Below are positions 1 to 8,825 of a DNA stretch of 64,000 bases, piece after piece (the stretch's first letter is position 1; each line of letters begins with the position of its first letter). Source of the DNA: Collinsella sp. Lineage in GTDB: Bacteria > Actinomycetota > Coriobacteriia > Coriobacteriales > Coriobacteriaceae. The notes under the pieces were generated by a model, which saw nothing but the letters and a program-made list of their open reading frames with translations, was not told where the DNA came from and did not search any database. The DNA lies in assembly GCA_019414205.1 (NCBI GenBank), contig DXML01000024.1, forward strand, positions 6,598 through 70,597. The letters run 5' to 3'. The position numbers and the translations under genes were made by a program.

Positions 1-2134
1 GGCCCATGCGGTCCAGGCACTCGACCACGATCTCGACCTGGAAAAGCGTATCGGCAGCACCATCCCACTCTACGTCAATCATGCGCTCGGGATGCTCCAT
101 AAGACCCTTGACGTTGGGACAGTTGGCGCGATGCACCGAAACGCCACGACCGCGCGTGATGAAGCCGACGATGTCGTCGCCCGTCACGGGGTTGCAGCAA
201 TGAGCCAGACGGACCAGTAGGCCGCTGTTGCTCTCGCCCTTGACGATAATGCCGTTACTAGCGCTCTTGCCGCGCTTTTGCGGCTTGCGGTTGGAGCCGC
301 GAGCAGGCTGCTTCACGACCTCGGCGATAGCCTCGGCCTTGGTGAGCTGTTCCTCGGGCTTGGGGTCCAAGATTTGCTCGACCTTATTGCCCACAGCGCG
401 CGGGGCAACCTTGCCGGCGCCGACGGCGGCAAACAGGTCCTCGAGCTGCTTGAAGTTAAACTGCTCCGCCACGGCGTTGAGCGCACGCGTCGAACGCGGC
501 GTAGAAATGCCATAGCCACGCTTACGCAGGTCCTTAGCCAGCATATCGCGACCAGCAGCAGCGTCGTCGTCCTTGGTCGCAGCGGCAAAATAGCGGCGGA
601 TCTTTGACTTGGCGGAAGGTGTCTTAACGATCTTGAGCCAATCACGCGACGGCTTGGAACTCTTGTTAGTCAGAATCTCGACACGGTCACCCGTCTTAAT
701 CTCGTGCGTGAGCGGAGCCACCGCACCGTTGATTTTGGCGCCGACGCAATGGTTTCCCACCTCGGTGTGAACGGCGTAGGCAAAGTCGAGCGGCGTGGAG
801 CCGGCACGAAGCGCCATGACCTCGCCCTTGGGCGTAAAGACAAAGATCTCCTGATCGAAGAGGTCGACCTTCAGCGAATGCAGGTATTCCTTGGCATCGG
901 TGATCTCGTCGGAAGCCGCCCAATCGAGCGAATGCTTGAGCCAGTTGATCTGGTCGTCCAAACGTTGAGCGTCATTGGTCTTGGAAGCAGACGATCCGCC
1001 CGACTTCTTATATAGCCAGTGGGCGGCAATGCCGTACTCGGCCTGCTCATGCATCTCATAGGTTCGAATCTGAATCTCGAGCGGGCGGGCCGTGGGGCCG
1101 ATAACCGTCGTATGGAGCGACTGGTAGTTATTGACCTTGGGCATGGCGATATAATCTTTAAAGCGACCGGGCATGGGGTGCCACAGCGTATGCACCGCGC
1201 CGAGCGTGGAGTAGCAATCGCGCACCGAATGCGTGATGACGCGCAGTGCCACCAGGTCGTAGATCTCGGAGAATTCCTTGCCCTTGCGCTTCATCTTTTG
1301 GTAGATGGACCAATAGTGCTTGGAACGGCCGTTGATCTGGAAGTCCTCTAGACCAATGCGGTTGAGCTCATCGGTAAGCGTCTTGATGGTCTCGGCAAGG
1401 TAGCGCTCGCGGACCTCGCGCGACTCAGCCACCATGCGCGCGATGCGCTGGTAGGCATCGGGCTCCAGGTAGAAGAAGGACAGGTCCTCGAGTTCCCACT
1501 TAATAGAGCTCATGCCCAGGCGGTCGGCCAAGGGCGCGTACACGTCCATGGTCTCGCGCGCCTTAAACAGGCGACGATCCTCGCGCAGGGCTGCCAGCGT
1601 TCGCATGTTGTGCAGACGGTCGGCAAGCTTAACGATGATGACGCGGATGTCCTTGGACATGGCGAGGAACATCTTGCGCAGCGTGAGGGCCTGTTTCTCG
1701 TCCATGCTGTCGACTTCGATGTTGGTGAGCTTGGTCACGCCATCGACGAGCTCGGCCACCGTATCGCCAAACAGGTCGGAAACATCGGCAAGCGAGGTCT
1801 CGGTATCCTCGACGGTATCGTGTAGCAGCGCGGCGCACACCACGTCACAGTCCATCTTGAGATCGGCCAAAATGATGGCCACCTCGACGGGATGGTTGAT
1901 GTACATCTCACCCGAGCGGCGCTTTTGGTTGCAGTGCTTCTCGGCAGCAAAGCAATAGGCCTGCTCCACCTTAGAAAAGTCGTCCTCATTCATATATTTG
2001 AGGCACAGGCGCTCCAGCTTGTCGTAGCTGTCCGCCATAATCTCGGGCGGCAGCTCATCGGCATGCTTATAGTGCTCCATCTCCGAGAACGGCTGGAGGG
2101 CGGAATCATGGGCGGTACGGGCTGCGGCATCCAT
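1..2134 (-). CDS. relA: RelA/SpoT family (p)ppGpp synthetase/hydrolase, C-terminus cut by window edge
   Basis: Bifunctional alarmone enzyme that makes and degrades (p)ppGpp in the stringent response. Reading leftward from the ATG at 2134 gives about 711 codons with no stop before the window edge, so only the C-terminal tip is missing. Visible domains in order: an HD hydrolase domain with the HD pair at residues 105-106 (ALLHDTVEDT), a nucleotidyltransferase domain with the YQSLHT motif near residue 335, a TGS domain with FTPKGEV near 430, a linker rich in K/A/P, and the start of the C-terminal ACT region (VRLAHCCNPVTGD). The intact HD pair argues for a long bifunctional Rel rather than a synthetase-only RelA. 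An AAGGGG ribosome-binding site lies just upstream. It shares its direction with the recJ-like gene, whose stop is only about 15 bp before this start, so the two are probably co-transcribed. Confidence 0.95.
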   Translation of the reverse strand, partial: MDAAARTAHDSALQPFSEMEHYKHADELPPEIMADSYDKLERLCLKYMNEDDFSKVEQAYCFAAEKHCNQKRRSGEMYINHPVEVAIILADLKMDCDVVCAALLHDTVEDTETSLADVSDLFGDTVAELVDGVTKLTNIEVDSMDEKQALTLRKMFLAMSKDIRVIIVKLADRLHNMRTLAALREDRRLFKARETMDVYAPLADRLGMSSIKWELEDLSFFYLEPDAYQRIARMVAESREVRERYLAETIKTLTDELNRIGLEDFQINGRSKHYWSIYQKMKRKGKEFSEIYDLVALRVITHSVRDCYSTLGAVHTLWHPMPGRFKDYIAMPKVNNYQSLHTTVIGPTARPLEIQIRTYEMHEQAEYGIAAHWLYKKSGGSSASKTNDAQRLDDQINWLKHSLDWAASDEITDAKEYLHSLKVDLFDQEIFVFTPKGEVMALRAGSTPLDFAYAVHTEVGNHCVGAKINGAVAPLTHEIKTGDRVEILTNKSSKPSRDWLKIVKTPSAKSKIRRYFAAATKDDDAAAGRDMLAKDLRKRGYGISTPRSTRALNAVAEQFNFKQLEDLFAAVGAGKVAPRAVGNKVEQILDPKPEEQLTKAEAIAEVVKQPARGSNRKPQKRGKSASNGIIVKGESNSGLLVRLAHCCNPVTGDDIVGFITRGRGVSVHRANCPNVKGLMEHPERMIDVEWDGAADTLFQVEIVVECLDRMG

Positions 2135-2149
2135 CGAGGTCCCCTTCCC

Positions 2150-5100
2150 CTAGGCCCGCGGTACGATCGGGCGGTTAACTTTGGCTAGCATATCAGAAGC
2201 GCACGAATCGAGCGCCCAACTCCGGAAAGCCGAGAACTCCATGCGCGAACGCAAGCCCTCCAAATAGCGAATTGACCTGCTCAATTGCACACGGCCGGGG
2301 TTTTCGGCCATCGCGATGCGACGGGTGTCGTCAAACCCCGAAACGCGACAGAAGCCAAGCTCTTCGAAGATTCCCAGGCCACTTTCCACCGAGCGCTCGT
2401 CGACCGGCGTGCGGGCATCGATGGCAAGGCACATCTGCGCGATGTCGATATCGCTCGCGCTAAAGGAATCGTCCCCGGTCTTGCCGCGGTTGGAGCGCCA
2501 CATGGTTTGCAGCGCGCGATAGAGCGTGACGAGCTCGTCGCGCTCGGGCGCATAGCAGTCGAGTAGGCGCTCGTTAATGCGGGCGTCGCGCGACGAATAG
2601 AGCAGGTGAATCACGGCGGGCTGTCCATCGCGACCGGCGCGGCCACTCATCTGGTTAAACTCAATCGCGCCAAACGGCATGTGATAGAGCACGACATGGC
2701 GAATATCGGGAAGGTTGACGCCCTCGCCAAAGGCAGAGGTCGAGACGATGCAGCTGATGTTTCCGTCACGAAACGCTTCCTCGACACGGCGGCGATCGGA
2801 GCGTGCGAGCCCCGCGTTATAGAACGCGATATGAGTCGCACAGTCGGGCACGCGTTTGCGTAGCGTCTTGGCAAGCGCCACGGACTGATCACGCGAGTTG
2901 ACGTAGATGACGGTCTTCTCCCCCGTCGCGACGATGGACACCAGGCGGTTTTCGCGGCTCGCAAGATCGCGGTCGTCCTCGAGCTGCAGGTTCTCGCGCA
3001 CGGTCTCGTCGACCACCGTACGGGTAATCGGCAACACGCGGGCAAGCTCCGCCACGACCGGAGCCGTCGCGGTGGCCGTCGCCGCCATAACGACCGGATC
3101 GCCCAGGGCCTTGAGGATGTCGGGCATGTCGAGGTATGCGCTACGGTCGCCGCCCTTGGCAAGACCGGCATGATGCGCCTCGTCGATAACGACAAACCCG
3201 ATACGACCCGAGCGAGCAAAGCGGTCTCGGTGAATAGACAGGAACTCCGGCGTCGTGAGCACGATGCCGGTGCGACCCGAAGCCAAGCCGGCAAACACGT
3301 CATCGCGCGCCGCCTCCACGGTCTCGCCGGTCAGCACGCCGACGCCAATGCCGAGCGCGGCCATCGTCGATGAAAGATGATAGGCCTGGTCGGCAACGAG
3401 CGCGCGCAGCGGATAGACAAAGATACTCGCGCGACCGCGAAGGACCGCCTCGCGTGCGGCGTGCACGTGGAAAATCAGAGACTTACCACGTCCCGTCCCC
3501 ATAACGGCCAAAACGCTCTGGTGATCGGCCAGGGCATCGAGCGCCTCGACCTGCGCGCGATGTGGCTGGTTCGAGCCGATAAAGCTATGGATAAGCGAGC
3601 GCGTGAGCTCGGTATAAGAAAGCTGGGCGAGCGTCTCGCGTTTACGCGACTCCAGGCGCAGGCCAGAATCCGCCGGCTGCACGCCGCGGCGAAGCTCGCA
3701 CGCCGGATCGTCGATATTGGGCGCCGTGGTATCACGCACCAAGACATCCTTGATCATGAGCTTTGGCTTTACGCGACCTTGCCAATGCTCGGCCACGGCC
3801 TCGAACACCAAGTCGACGGCGCTATCGCAATTGATGAGCTTATCGATCTGCGGCACGCGGAACATAATGGCCGGCACACTCGCGGCGCCATCGGTCGCCA
3901 CAAAGCGCATGTGCTCACCGGTTTTGCCCACCACGGCGCGGTCGCACATCGTCACGCCCTCGGCAGCCAGCAGCGGCACCTTGTTGCCCTGGCCAAACGG
4001 CTCAAGACGGGAGATCTGCTCGATGGTCTCGATATTCAGCTCGGAAAGGTCGACGGTGGCGGCGACCTCCTCAGTGTCCTCAAAGTCCTCGGCGGGAAGC
4101 TCCGATAGCACGGCCGAAAGGCGACGACGGAACTCGTCGAGCTTGGACGCCTCGATGGTCACGCCCACCGCACCCGCATGCCCGCCGCGACGAATCAGCA
4201 GATCCGAGCAGCGTTCTACGGCGTCGAACAGGTTGACCTTGCCCACCGAGCGACCCGATCCGCGCGCAACGCCGTCCTCAATCGAGAAGAGCAGAGCCGG
4301 CACGTGATAACGGTTGGTCAGGCGGCTCGCTACGATACCCTTGACGCCCTCGTGCCAGCCCTCGCCACCCACGACGATTGCGCGACCGCCGTCATAGGTC
4401 TCCTCGACCTTTGCCATGGCGTCGCGTGTGAGCTCCGCCTCGATCTCGCGGCGCTGACGGTTGATTTCCTCGAGCTCGGCTGCCAGTGCACTTGCCTCGA
4501 TAGGATCGCGGGCAAGCAGCAGGTCGAGCGCCAGCTTGGGATCAGCCATGCGGCCGGCAGCATTCAGACGAGGGATGAGCGAAAACGACAGGCCGTCGGC
4601 CGTAATGGTAGAAAGGTCGGCCTTGGCAAGTGCGGCAAGCGCGATATAGCCGGGACGGGCCGTCACGCGCATCTGCTGGATGCCCTCGGCGACCAGTGCG
4701 CGATTCTCGGGCGTGAGCGGCATCATGTCGGACACGGTGCCCAGCGCCGCGACCTCGATCAGCGAACGCCAATACGACGGCTTGCCCAAACGCTCGCCCA
4801 GGACCTGCACCAGCTTGAGCGCCACGCCGGCACCGGCAAGCTCGCGCGAGGGACCCTCGTCCTCGAGCTTGGGGTCGGTCAGGGGCACGCCCTGCGGCAC
4901 CTGGTCGGACGGCTCGTGATGGTCCGTGACCACCAAATCGATCCCCAGGCTCTCCAGATAGGAGACCTCCTCCTTGGCGGCAATGCCGTTATCGACGGTC
5001 ACGATCAGGTTGGGTTGGGCGAGCTCGTTGACGCGGTCGAGCGCCGCACGCGACAGGCCGTAGCCCTCGTCAAAGCGATGCGGAATAAACGGCGTGACGT

Positions 5101-5437
5101 TGGCGCCAAACGAACGTAGCGCCTCGGTCAACAGACAAGTCGACGTAATGCCGTCGACGTCAAAATCGCCAAAGACCGCGATGTGCTCGTGGTTGCGAAT
5201 AGCGCGCTCGACGCGGTCGGCAACGACCGCCATGCCCGGAATAATGAGTGGGTCGGCCCAGTCGCGATCGAGCGAAGGCGTCAAAAACAGCTGGCCTTCC
5301 TCGATGGATGTTATGCCGTGCGCAACCATAATGCGCGCCACCAGCCCGGGTATGCCCAGGCCAGCCGAAAGCTCCTTTTCGAGCTCGGGGTTTTGCCGAG
5401 CGACTGCCCAGCGATGCGTCGTCTTAAGCGATGACAT
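2150..5437 (-). CDS. recJ: RecJ single-strand exonuclease fused to a RecQ-like DEAH helicase
   Basis: A 1095-residue protein joining two DNA-repair enzymes. The N-terminal half is RecJ: DHH motif I DFDVDG at residues 91-96, VTVDNGI near 147, DHH at 172-174, a DHHA1 domain with RRGGHAGAVG, then an OB-like segment (LEPFGQGNKVP). RecJ degrades single-stranded DNA 5' to 3'. The C-terminal half is a superfamily 2 helicase: Walker A GTGRGKS at 647-653, DEAH at 752-755, an ATATAT motif III and motif VI MSGRAGRDG. Every key motif is intact in both halves. Ordinary RecJ is about 550-750 residues, so this is a true fusion in one uninterrupted frame. I chose the ATG at 5437 because a GGGGGTGG site precedes it and family members start near there; a GTG at 5482 would add 15 residues. 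Likely role: coupled unwinding and resection at gaps or stalled forks. Confidence 0.92.
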   Translation of the reverse strand: MSSLKTTHRWAVARQNPELEKELSAGLGIPGLVARIMVAHGITSIEEGQLFLTPSLDRDWADPLIIPGMAVVADRVERAIRNHEHIAVFGDFDVDGITSTCLLTEALRSFGANVTPFIPHRFDEGYGLSRAALDRVNELAQPNLIVTVDNGIAAKEEVSYLESLGIDLVVTDHHEPSDQVPQGVPLTDPKLEDEGPSRELAGAGVALKLVQVLGERLGKPSYWRSLIEVAALGTVSDMMPLTPENRALVAEGIQQMRVTARPGYIALAALAKADLSTITADGLSFSLIPRLNAAGRMADPKLALDLLLARDPIEASALAAELEEINRQRREIEAELTRDAMAKVEETYDGGRAIVVGGEGWHEGVKGIVASRLTNRYHVPALLFSIEDGVARGSGRSVGKVNLFDAVERCSDLLIRRGGHAGAVGVTIEASKLDEFRRRLSAVLSELPAEDFEDTEEVAATVDLSELNIETIEQISRLEPFGQGNKVPLLAAEGVTMCDRAVVGKTGEHMRFVATDGAASVPAIMFRVPQIDKLINCDSAVDLVFEAVAEHWQGRVKPKLMIKDVLVRDTTAPNIDDPACELRRGVQPADSGLRLESRKRETLAQLSYTELTRSLIHSFIGSNQPHRAQVEALDALADHQSVLAVMGTGRGKSLIFHVHAAREAVLRGRASIFVYPLRALVADQAYHLSSTMAALGIGVGVLTGETVEAARDDVFAGLASGRTGIVLTTPEFLSIHRDRFARSGRIGFVVIDEAHHAGLAKGGDRSAYLDMPDILKALGDPVVMAATATATAPVVAELARVLPITRTVVDETVRENLQLEDDRDLASRENRLVSIVATGEKTVIYVNSRDQSVALAKTLRKRVPDCATHIAFYNAGLARSDRRRVEEAFRDGNISCIVSTSAFGEGVNLPDIRHVVLYHMPFGAIEFNQMSGRAGRDGQPAVIHLLYSSRDARINERLLDCYAPERDELVTLYRALQTMWRSNRGKTGDDSFSASDIDIAQMCLAIDARTPVDERSVESGLGIFEELGFCRVSGFDDTRRIAMAENPGRVQLSRSIRYLEGLRSRMEFSAFRSWALDSCASDMLAKVNRPIVPRA

Positions 5438-5545
5438 AGGCGCCCACCCCCGATAGGGGCAGGTCGCCGCGATACCTCTCACGGTTCATAGCGATGAGTC
5501 CTCTGTGTATACCCGCTTCGGCAGGCAGATCTGTTGAACGGATTT

Positions 5546-5573
5546 ATTATACCGTGCAGCGCGGACGCACAAC
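5546..5573 (-). promoter_or_regulatory. Candidate promoter for the recJ-helicase gene
   Basis: On the minus strand a perfect TATAAT (5546-5551) preceded by GG stands 15-16 bp downstream of TTGTGC or GTTGTG (5567-5573). The spacer is slightly short and the -35 box weak, so this is only a candidate. It lies about 110 bp upstream of the chosen start. The rest of the 275 bp between this gene and the next shows nothing else recognisable. Confidence 0.4.
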
Positions 5574-5712
5574 GTCCAGCACGCCGCGGTTTCGATAAAC
5601 GAGGGCGGTAATAGCCTCGAAATAATCGAGCGTTTCTGACGCACGGACGCATGCGAGCGTCTAGCATATCCATTCAAAACGGATTCACGAGCAAAGGGAG
5701 TCACAAGAGCAT

Positions 5713-6711
5713 ATGAAGCAATGGGTTGGACTGGGCAAGTTTCTTGCGGGGCACATGCAGGTCATCGTTCCGATTTGCGTGACGCTCGGCGTGCTCTTTC
5801 CCCGGCAGATCGGCGTGCTCAAGCCCATCGTTCCCGCCCTGTTTGCCTTTATGACGTTCCAAGGTGCGCTCAGCAACACCTTTCACCAGGTGGCCGAGGT
5901 GTTCCGCCGTCCCCTACATTTGATTTTGGCGTTATTTGTCTCGGCCGTGCTCATCCCCATCGCGGCGTATGCCATGAGCTCACTGTTCTTTGGTTCCAAC
6001 CCAAACCTTGTCTGCGGCATCGTGCTCGAGTACAGCGTACCCGTGGCAGTCACCGCCTTTATGTGGATTAGCATGTTCGGCGGCAACGGCCCGCTCGCGC
6101 TCACCATCATCCTGACGTCCTCGGTCATCTCGCCCGTGACGATTCCGCTCACGCTGAAGCTCCTGCTGGGTGCCACCGTCGCAATCGATGTTCCGGGCAT
6201 GATGCAGAACATGGCCTTTATGATCGCCATCCCTGCCGTGTTCGGCATCGTGATCAACGAGCTCACGCGCGGATGGGGACATGAGAAACTCTCCCCCGCG
6301 CTTTCGCCCGCCTGCAAGTTCATGATGATGGGGGTCATCGCGTCCAACTCCGCCGCCATGAGCGAGTACGTGTTGCACATGAATGTTGAGCGCTTGGAAG
6401 TCGCCCTCTTTATTTTGGTCTTCGCCATCAGCGGCTTTGTCGTCGGTTTTCTGGTCGCCCGTGCGTTGCACCTGCCGTATAGCGAGACGACCACCATGTG
6501 CTTTACCTGCGGCATGCGTAACATCTCTTCGGGCGCCGTCATCGCCACGCAGTACTTTCCAGGCGAAGTCGTGTTTCCCGTCATGTGCGGAACGCTGTTT
6601 CAGCAGGTGCTCGCCTCGGTTATCGGACATCTCTTTGAGCGACTGACCGGCGAGGAGCGCGCCGCCCAACGCAAGCGCGTCGAGGCCGGCCGCGACGCCA
6701 TGGGACGCTAG
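5713..6711 (+). CDS. Bile acid:sodium symporter (BASS) family transporter
   Basis: A 332-residue polytopic inner-membrane carrier with about nine or ten hydrophobic segments, of the BASS/ArsB-like fold. Family-typical features are paired glycine/proline-rich helices (VPICVTLGVLFP, IPAVFGIVINELT) and a polar CFTCGMRNISSG stretch near residue 265, which resembles the conserved crossover motif containing N and G residues. BASS members take up bile acids, pantothenate, pyruvate or other organic anions with sodium, so the substrate cannot be fixed from sequence. It starts with ATG about 230 bp from the divergent recJ gene and stands alone; the next gene converges on it. In a gut organism a bile-acid link is possible but unproven. 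Confidence 0.85.
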   Translation: MKQWVGLGKFLAGHMQVIVPICVTLGVLFPRQIGVLKPIVPALFAFMTFQGALSNTFHQVAEVFRRPLHLILALFVSAVLIPIAAYAMSSLFFGSNPNLVCGIVLEYSVPVAVTAFMWISMFGGNGPLALTIILTSSVISPVTIPLTLKLLLGATVAIDVPGMMQNMAFMIAIPAVFGIVINELTRGWGHEKLSPALSPACKFMMMGVIASNSAAMSEYVLHMNVERLEVALFILVFAISGFVVGFLVARALHLPYSETTTMCFTCGMRNISSGAVIATQYFPGEVVFPVMCGTLFQQVLASVIGHLFERLTGEERAAQRKRVEAGRDAMGR

Positions 6712-6741
6712 ACTGTCCGCATTACGCGGGTGTTAGTCTTG

Positions 6742-7539
6742 CTATACGAGCGTTTCCAGATGCGCACGCAGGCGATCAGCATCGATATCGAGCGTGGTCT
6801 CGGCATTAACCTGGGCCAAACGATAGCCGACAAAGTAGGGCGAAACCACCCAACGCGGAAGCGCCTTGGCAATGGTCCGGCCGTCCATGTGGTAGAAGAA
6901 CAAGTTGTACGACTCCGCGCGGCCGCCGTGGTGCTCGTGCAGGATATAGCGCAGGGCCACCTGAATCGCATCGGCAAACAGGTCCGCTTCGGCTTGGTCG
7001 CGGGCGTCGTCGCTGGCGGCGATTCCCTGTGGAGCCGAGACGTTGACCTCAAAGAATCCCATAATCGGTTCGGTTGAGATGTTGACCGAGATTCTCCCCT
7101 GCTGCCAGACAGCGATGCCTTCAAAGTTGGCTAAGGTCAGCGCCGCATAGCCGTCCTCCTGTTCCAAGCCCACAATCTGCATGTGTGGATGGACGAGGCT
7201 GCCGCCCGAAAGCGGACCTTTGTTCTTATACATGAGTACACTGCGGTACTGCTGGGAATCGATCATCTGCTGCCAACAGCCCAGAGCAAACCGCATCACA
7301 TGGTGGAGTTCATCCGGCTCATAGGTCACCAAGTCGGCATCGTGATCTGCCGATTCAATCAACACGGTTTGACGGGTGGCGCGCAAGGTCTTGAACCTAT
7401 TCTCGAGCCAGATGCAGTCACCATCGCGCTGGATGATGTTGGCGAGCCCCTCCGTGTCACAAAAGGGGCACGCGGTGCCAGGGCGACGATTATCGTCGGG
7501 CTTACCGCTCGCCTGCTGAACGTCAAATACCAGCGCCAC
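6742..7539 (-). CDS. DUF4931 (GalT/HIT-like) protein
   Basis: A 265-residue protein of the DUF4931 type, related to galactose-1-phosphate uridylyltransferase and other HIT-superfamily nucleotidyl transferases. It shows an N-terminal CPFC metal-binding pair near residue 25 and the HPHMQI histidine triad-like motif near 122, matching the H-x-H-x-Q catalytic pattern of GalT. No substrate is known. The GTG start at 7539 follows the cutC stop codon by only 3 bp and uses a GGAGG site inside the cutC tail, so translation is coupled to cutC. Other start codons would lose conserved sequence. Confidence 0.8.
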   Translation of the reverse strand: MALVFDVQQASGKPDDNRRPGTACPFCDTEGLANIIQRDGDCIWLENRFKTLRATRQTVLIESADHDADLVTYEPDELHHVMRFALGCWQQMIDSQQYRSVLMYKNKGPLSGGSLVHPHMQIVGLEQEDGYAALTLANFEGIAVWQQGRISVNISTEPIMGFFEVNVSAPQGIAASDDARDQAEADLFADAIQVALRYILHEHHGGRAESYNLFFYHMDGRTIAKALPRWVVSPYFVGYRLAQVNAETTLDIDADRLRAHLETLV

Positions 7540-7542
7540 GGG

Positions 7543-8220
7543 TTATACCTCCAGCGGCACGATCTTGGTGCCATGGAGTTCGGAGACGCCCAGTGCCGCC
7601 GCCACGGTATCGCGATTGGCCGTGGAAATGCCGCCACCGGGAAGAATGGTCAGGCGGTCGCCCGCATACTCGACAAGACGCGACAGGTGCTCCAGGTTGT
7701 CCTCGATCGGCGTTCCGGCAGCACCACCATGCGTCAGGATGCGCGTGATGCCGCAGTCGGCGAGTGTGTCAATGGCATCGAGCTGAGCCTCGAGCGAGAG
7801 CTGGTCAAAGGCCATGTGGAAGGTGATATCGATGGCCCCGCGCTTGCACTCCTCGGTCGCGCAGCCCGTAGCCATCACGAGGGCGCCGAGGGTGAGCTCG
7901 TCGAGCGCCCAGCCGCCGGCACAGGGCTTGCAGCAGCCAAAGACCAGGCCGTCAACGCCGGCGCTCACGGCAAGACCCAAGTCCATCTCCATCATGCGCA
8001 GCTCGTCCTGGTTGTAGTGAAAGTCACCGCCACGCGGGCGAATCATGCACATCACTCGCGCGTCATGCTCGTGAGCATAGCTGACCGTAGTGCTGATAAC
8101 GCCGGCCGAGGGCGTGGTACCACCGACGGCAAGGTTGTCGCACAACTCGATGCGCTTAGCACCGGCATCGATAGCCGCCGGCACACGCTCAAAGTTCTCG
8201 GCACAAAACTCGTACAGCAT
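7543..8220 (-). CDS. cutC: CutC family protein
   Basis: A 225-residue TIM-barrel protein of the CutC family. It opens with the typical CAEN motif (LYEFCAENFERV) and AGAKRIELCDNLA, then has MIRPRGGDFHY near residue 60, FGCCKP, TFHMAFDQ near 130 and the late RILTHGGA segment, all characteristic of the family. CutC was named for copper homeostasis in E. coli, but that role is disputed and the enzymatic reaction is unknown. The ATG at 8220 aligns with family starts and is preceded by a GGGGG stretch; a start at 8259 would add an untypical leader. First gene of a two-gene operon with the DUF4931 protein. Confidence 0.88.
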   Translation of the reverse strand: MLYEFCAENFERVPAAIDAGAKRIELCDNLAVGGTTPSAGVISTTVSYAHEHDARVMCMIRPRGGDFHYNQDELRMMEMDLGLAVSAGVDGLVFGCCKPCAGGWALDELTLGALVMATGCATEECKRGAIDITFHMAFDQLSLEAQLDAIDTLADCGITRILTHGGAAGTPIEDNLEHLSRLVEYAGDRLTILPGGGISTANRDTVAAALGVSELHGTKIVPLEV

Positions 8221-8364
8221 AGATAGCCCCCAGGAGACATTTCGATTTCCACACGGCATTGTCGCACGTTAAATAGCAACCCGCACGATGGAACAAAACC
8301 TTGACAAGGAGTGTCCCAAAGTGCCGGCACATAAGGAACGTCCCCAGGTGCCACCTTGAGCGAT

Positions 8365-8399
8365 GGGTACTCATTTAAGTACGTCCCCAATGAGTACCC
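8365..8399. repeat. GGGAC-core palindrome (11-bp perfect arms)
   Basis: GGGTACTCATT at 8365-8375 is perfectly mirrored by AATGAGTACCC at 8389-8399, and the loop carries ACGTCCCC. Just upstream (8313-8358) a degenerate relative contains GTGCCGGCAC and AACGTCCCC. Palindromes of the same style recur elsewhere in this window. It lies between the cutC promoter region and the PadR operon promoter. Confidence 0.7.
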
Positions 8400-8438
8400 G
8401 CAGGGGACAGACAGACCGGACTCCCTATACGACAACTG

Positions 8439-8467
8439 TTGACATCATATACTATGTGTCATATAGT
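8439..8467 (+). promoter_or_regulatory. Sigma-70-type promoter of the PadR operon with overlapping dyad
   Basis: TTGACA at 8439-8444 and TATAGT at 8462-8467 are separated by exactly 17 bp. The spacer and -10 contain a dyad (TACTATG...CATATAGTA), and a second palindromic patch (AGTATACT) follows before the ribosome-binding site. PadR proteins usually repress their own promoters through such AT-rich dyads, so this is the likely autoregulatory operator; the binding itself is inferred. Confidence 0.75.
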
Positions 8468-8504
8468 AGGTGTTACACAGTATACTACGAAAGGAGGTGT
8501 GCGG

Positions 8505-8825
8505 ATGGAGGCACAGATGAAGCGCGGCTTCCTCGAGGCCTGCGTGCTCGCGGCCGTCTCGGGCGAGGAATCCTACGGCTATCAGATCGTGAAGGACGTG
8601 CCCGCGAGTATGGGGCTCACGGAATCCACGCTCTATCCGTTGCTCAAGCGCCTGGAGAAGGCGGGCTGCATCACCGCGCGCTCCGCCGAGCACAACGGGC
8701 GGCTGCGGAGGTACTACCGCATCACGGACGCCGGGCGCGAGCGTATCGCCAAGTTCCTCGCCGAATGGCCATCCGTGCAGGAGATCTACCGTTACGTGGA
8801 GGGGGCGCACCATGACGCGCGATGA
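8505..8825 (+). CDS. PadR family transcriptional regulator
   Basis: A 106-residue winged-helix repressor. The PadR fold is visible in GYQIVKDV followed by LTESTLYPLLKRLEKAGC and the wing RRYYRITDAGRERI. The ATG at 8505 is chosen because an ideal AAAGGAGGTG site sits 7-8 bp before it and family members begin MKRG/MEAQ; the longer open frame from 8439 runs back through the promoter. The stop overlaps the start of the next gene (ATG at 8812), so the regulator and membrane protein are translationally coupled. This PadR/DUF1700 pairing is common in Gram-positive bacteria and often senses envelope stress or small molecules. Confidence 0.93.
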   Translation: MEAQMKRGFLEACVLAAVSGEESYGYQIVKDVPASMGLTESTLYPLLKRLEKAGCITARSAEHNGRLRRYYRITDAGRERIAKFLAEWPSVQEIYRYVEGAHHDAR

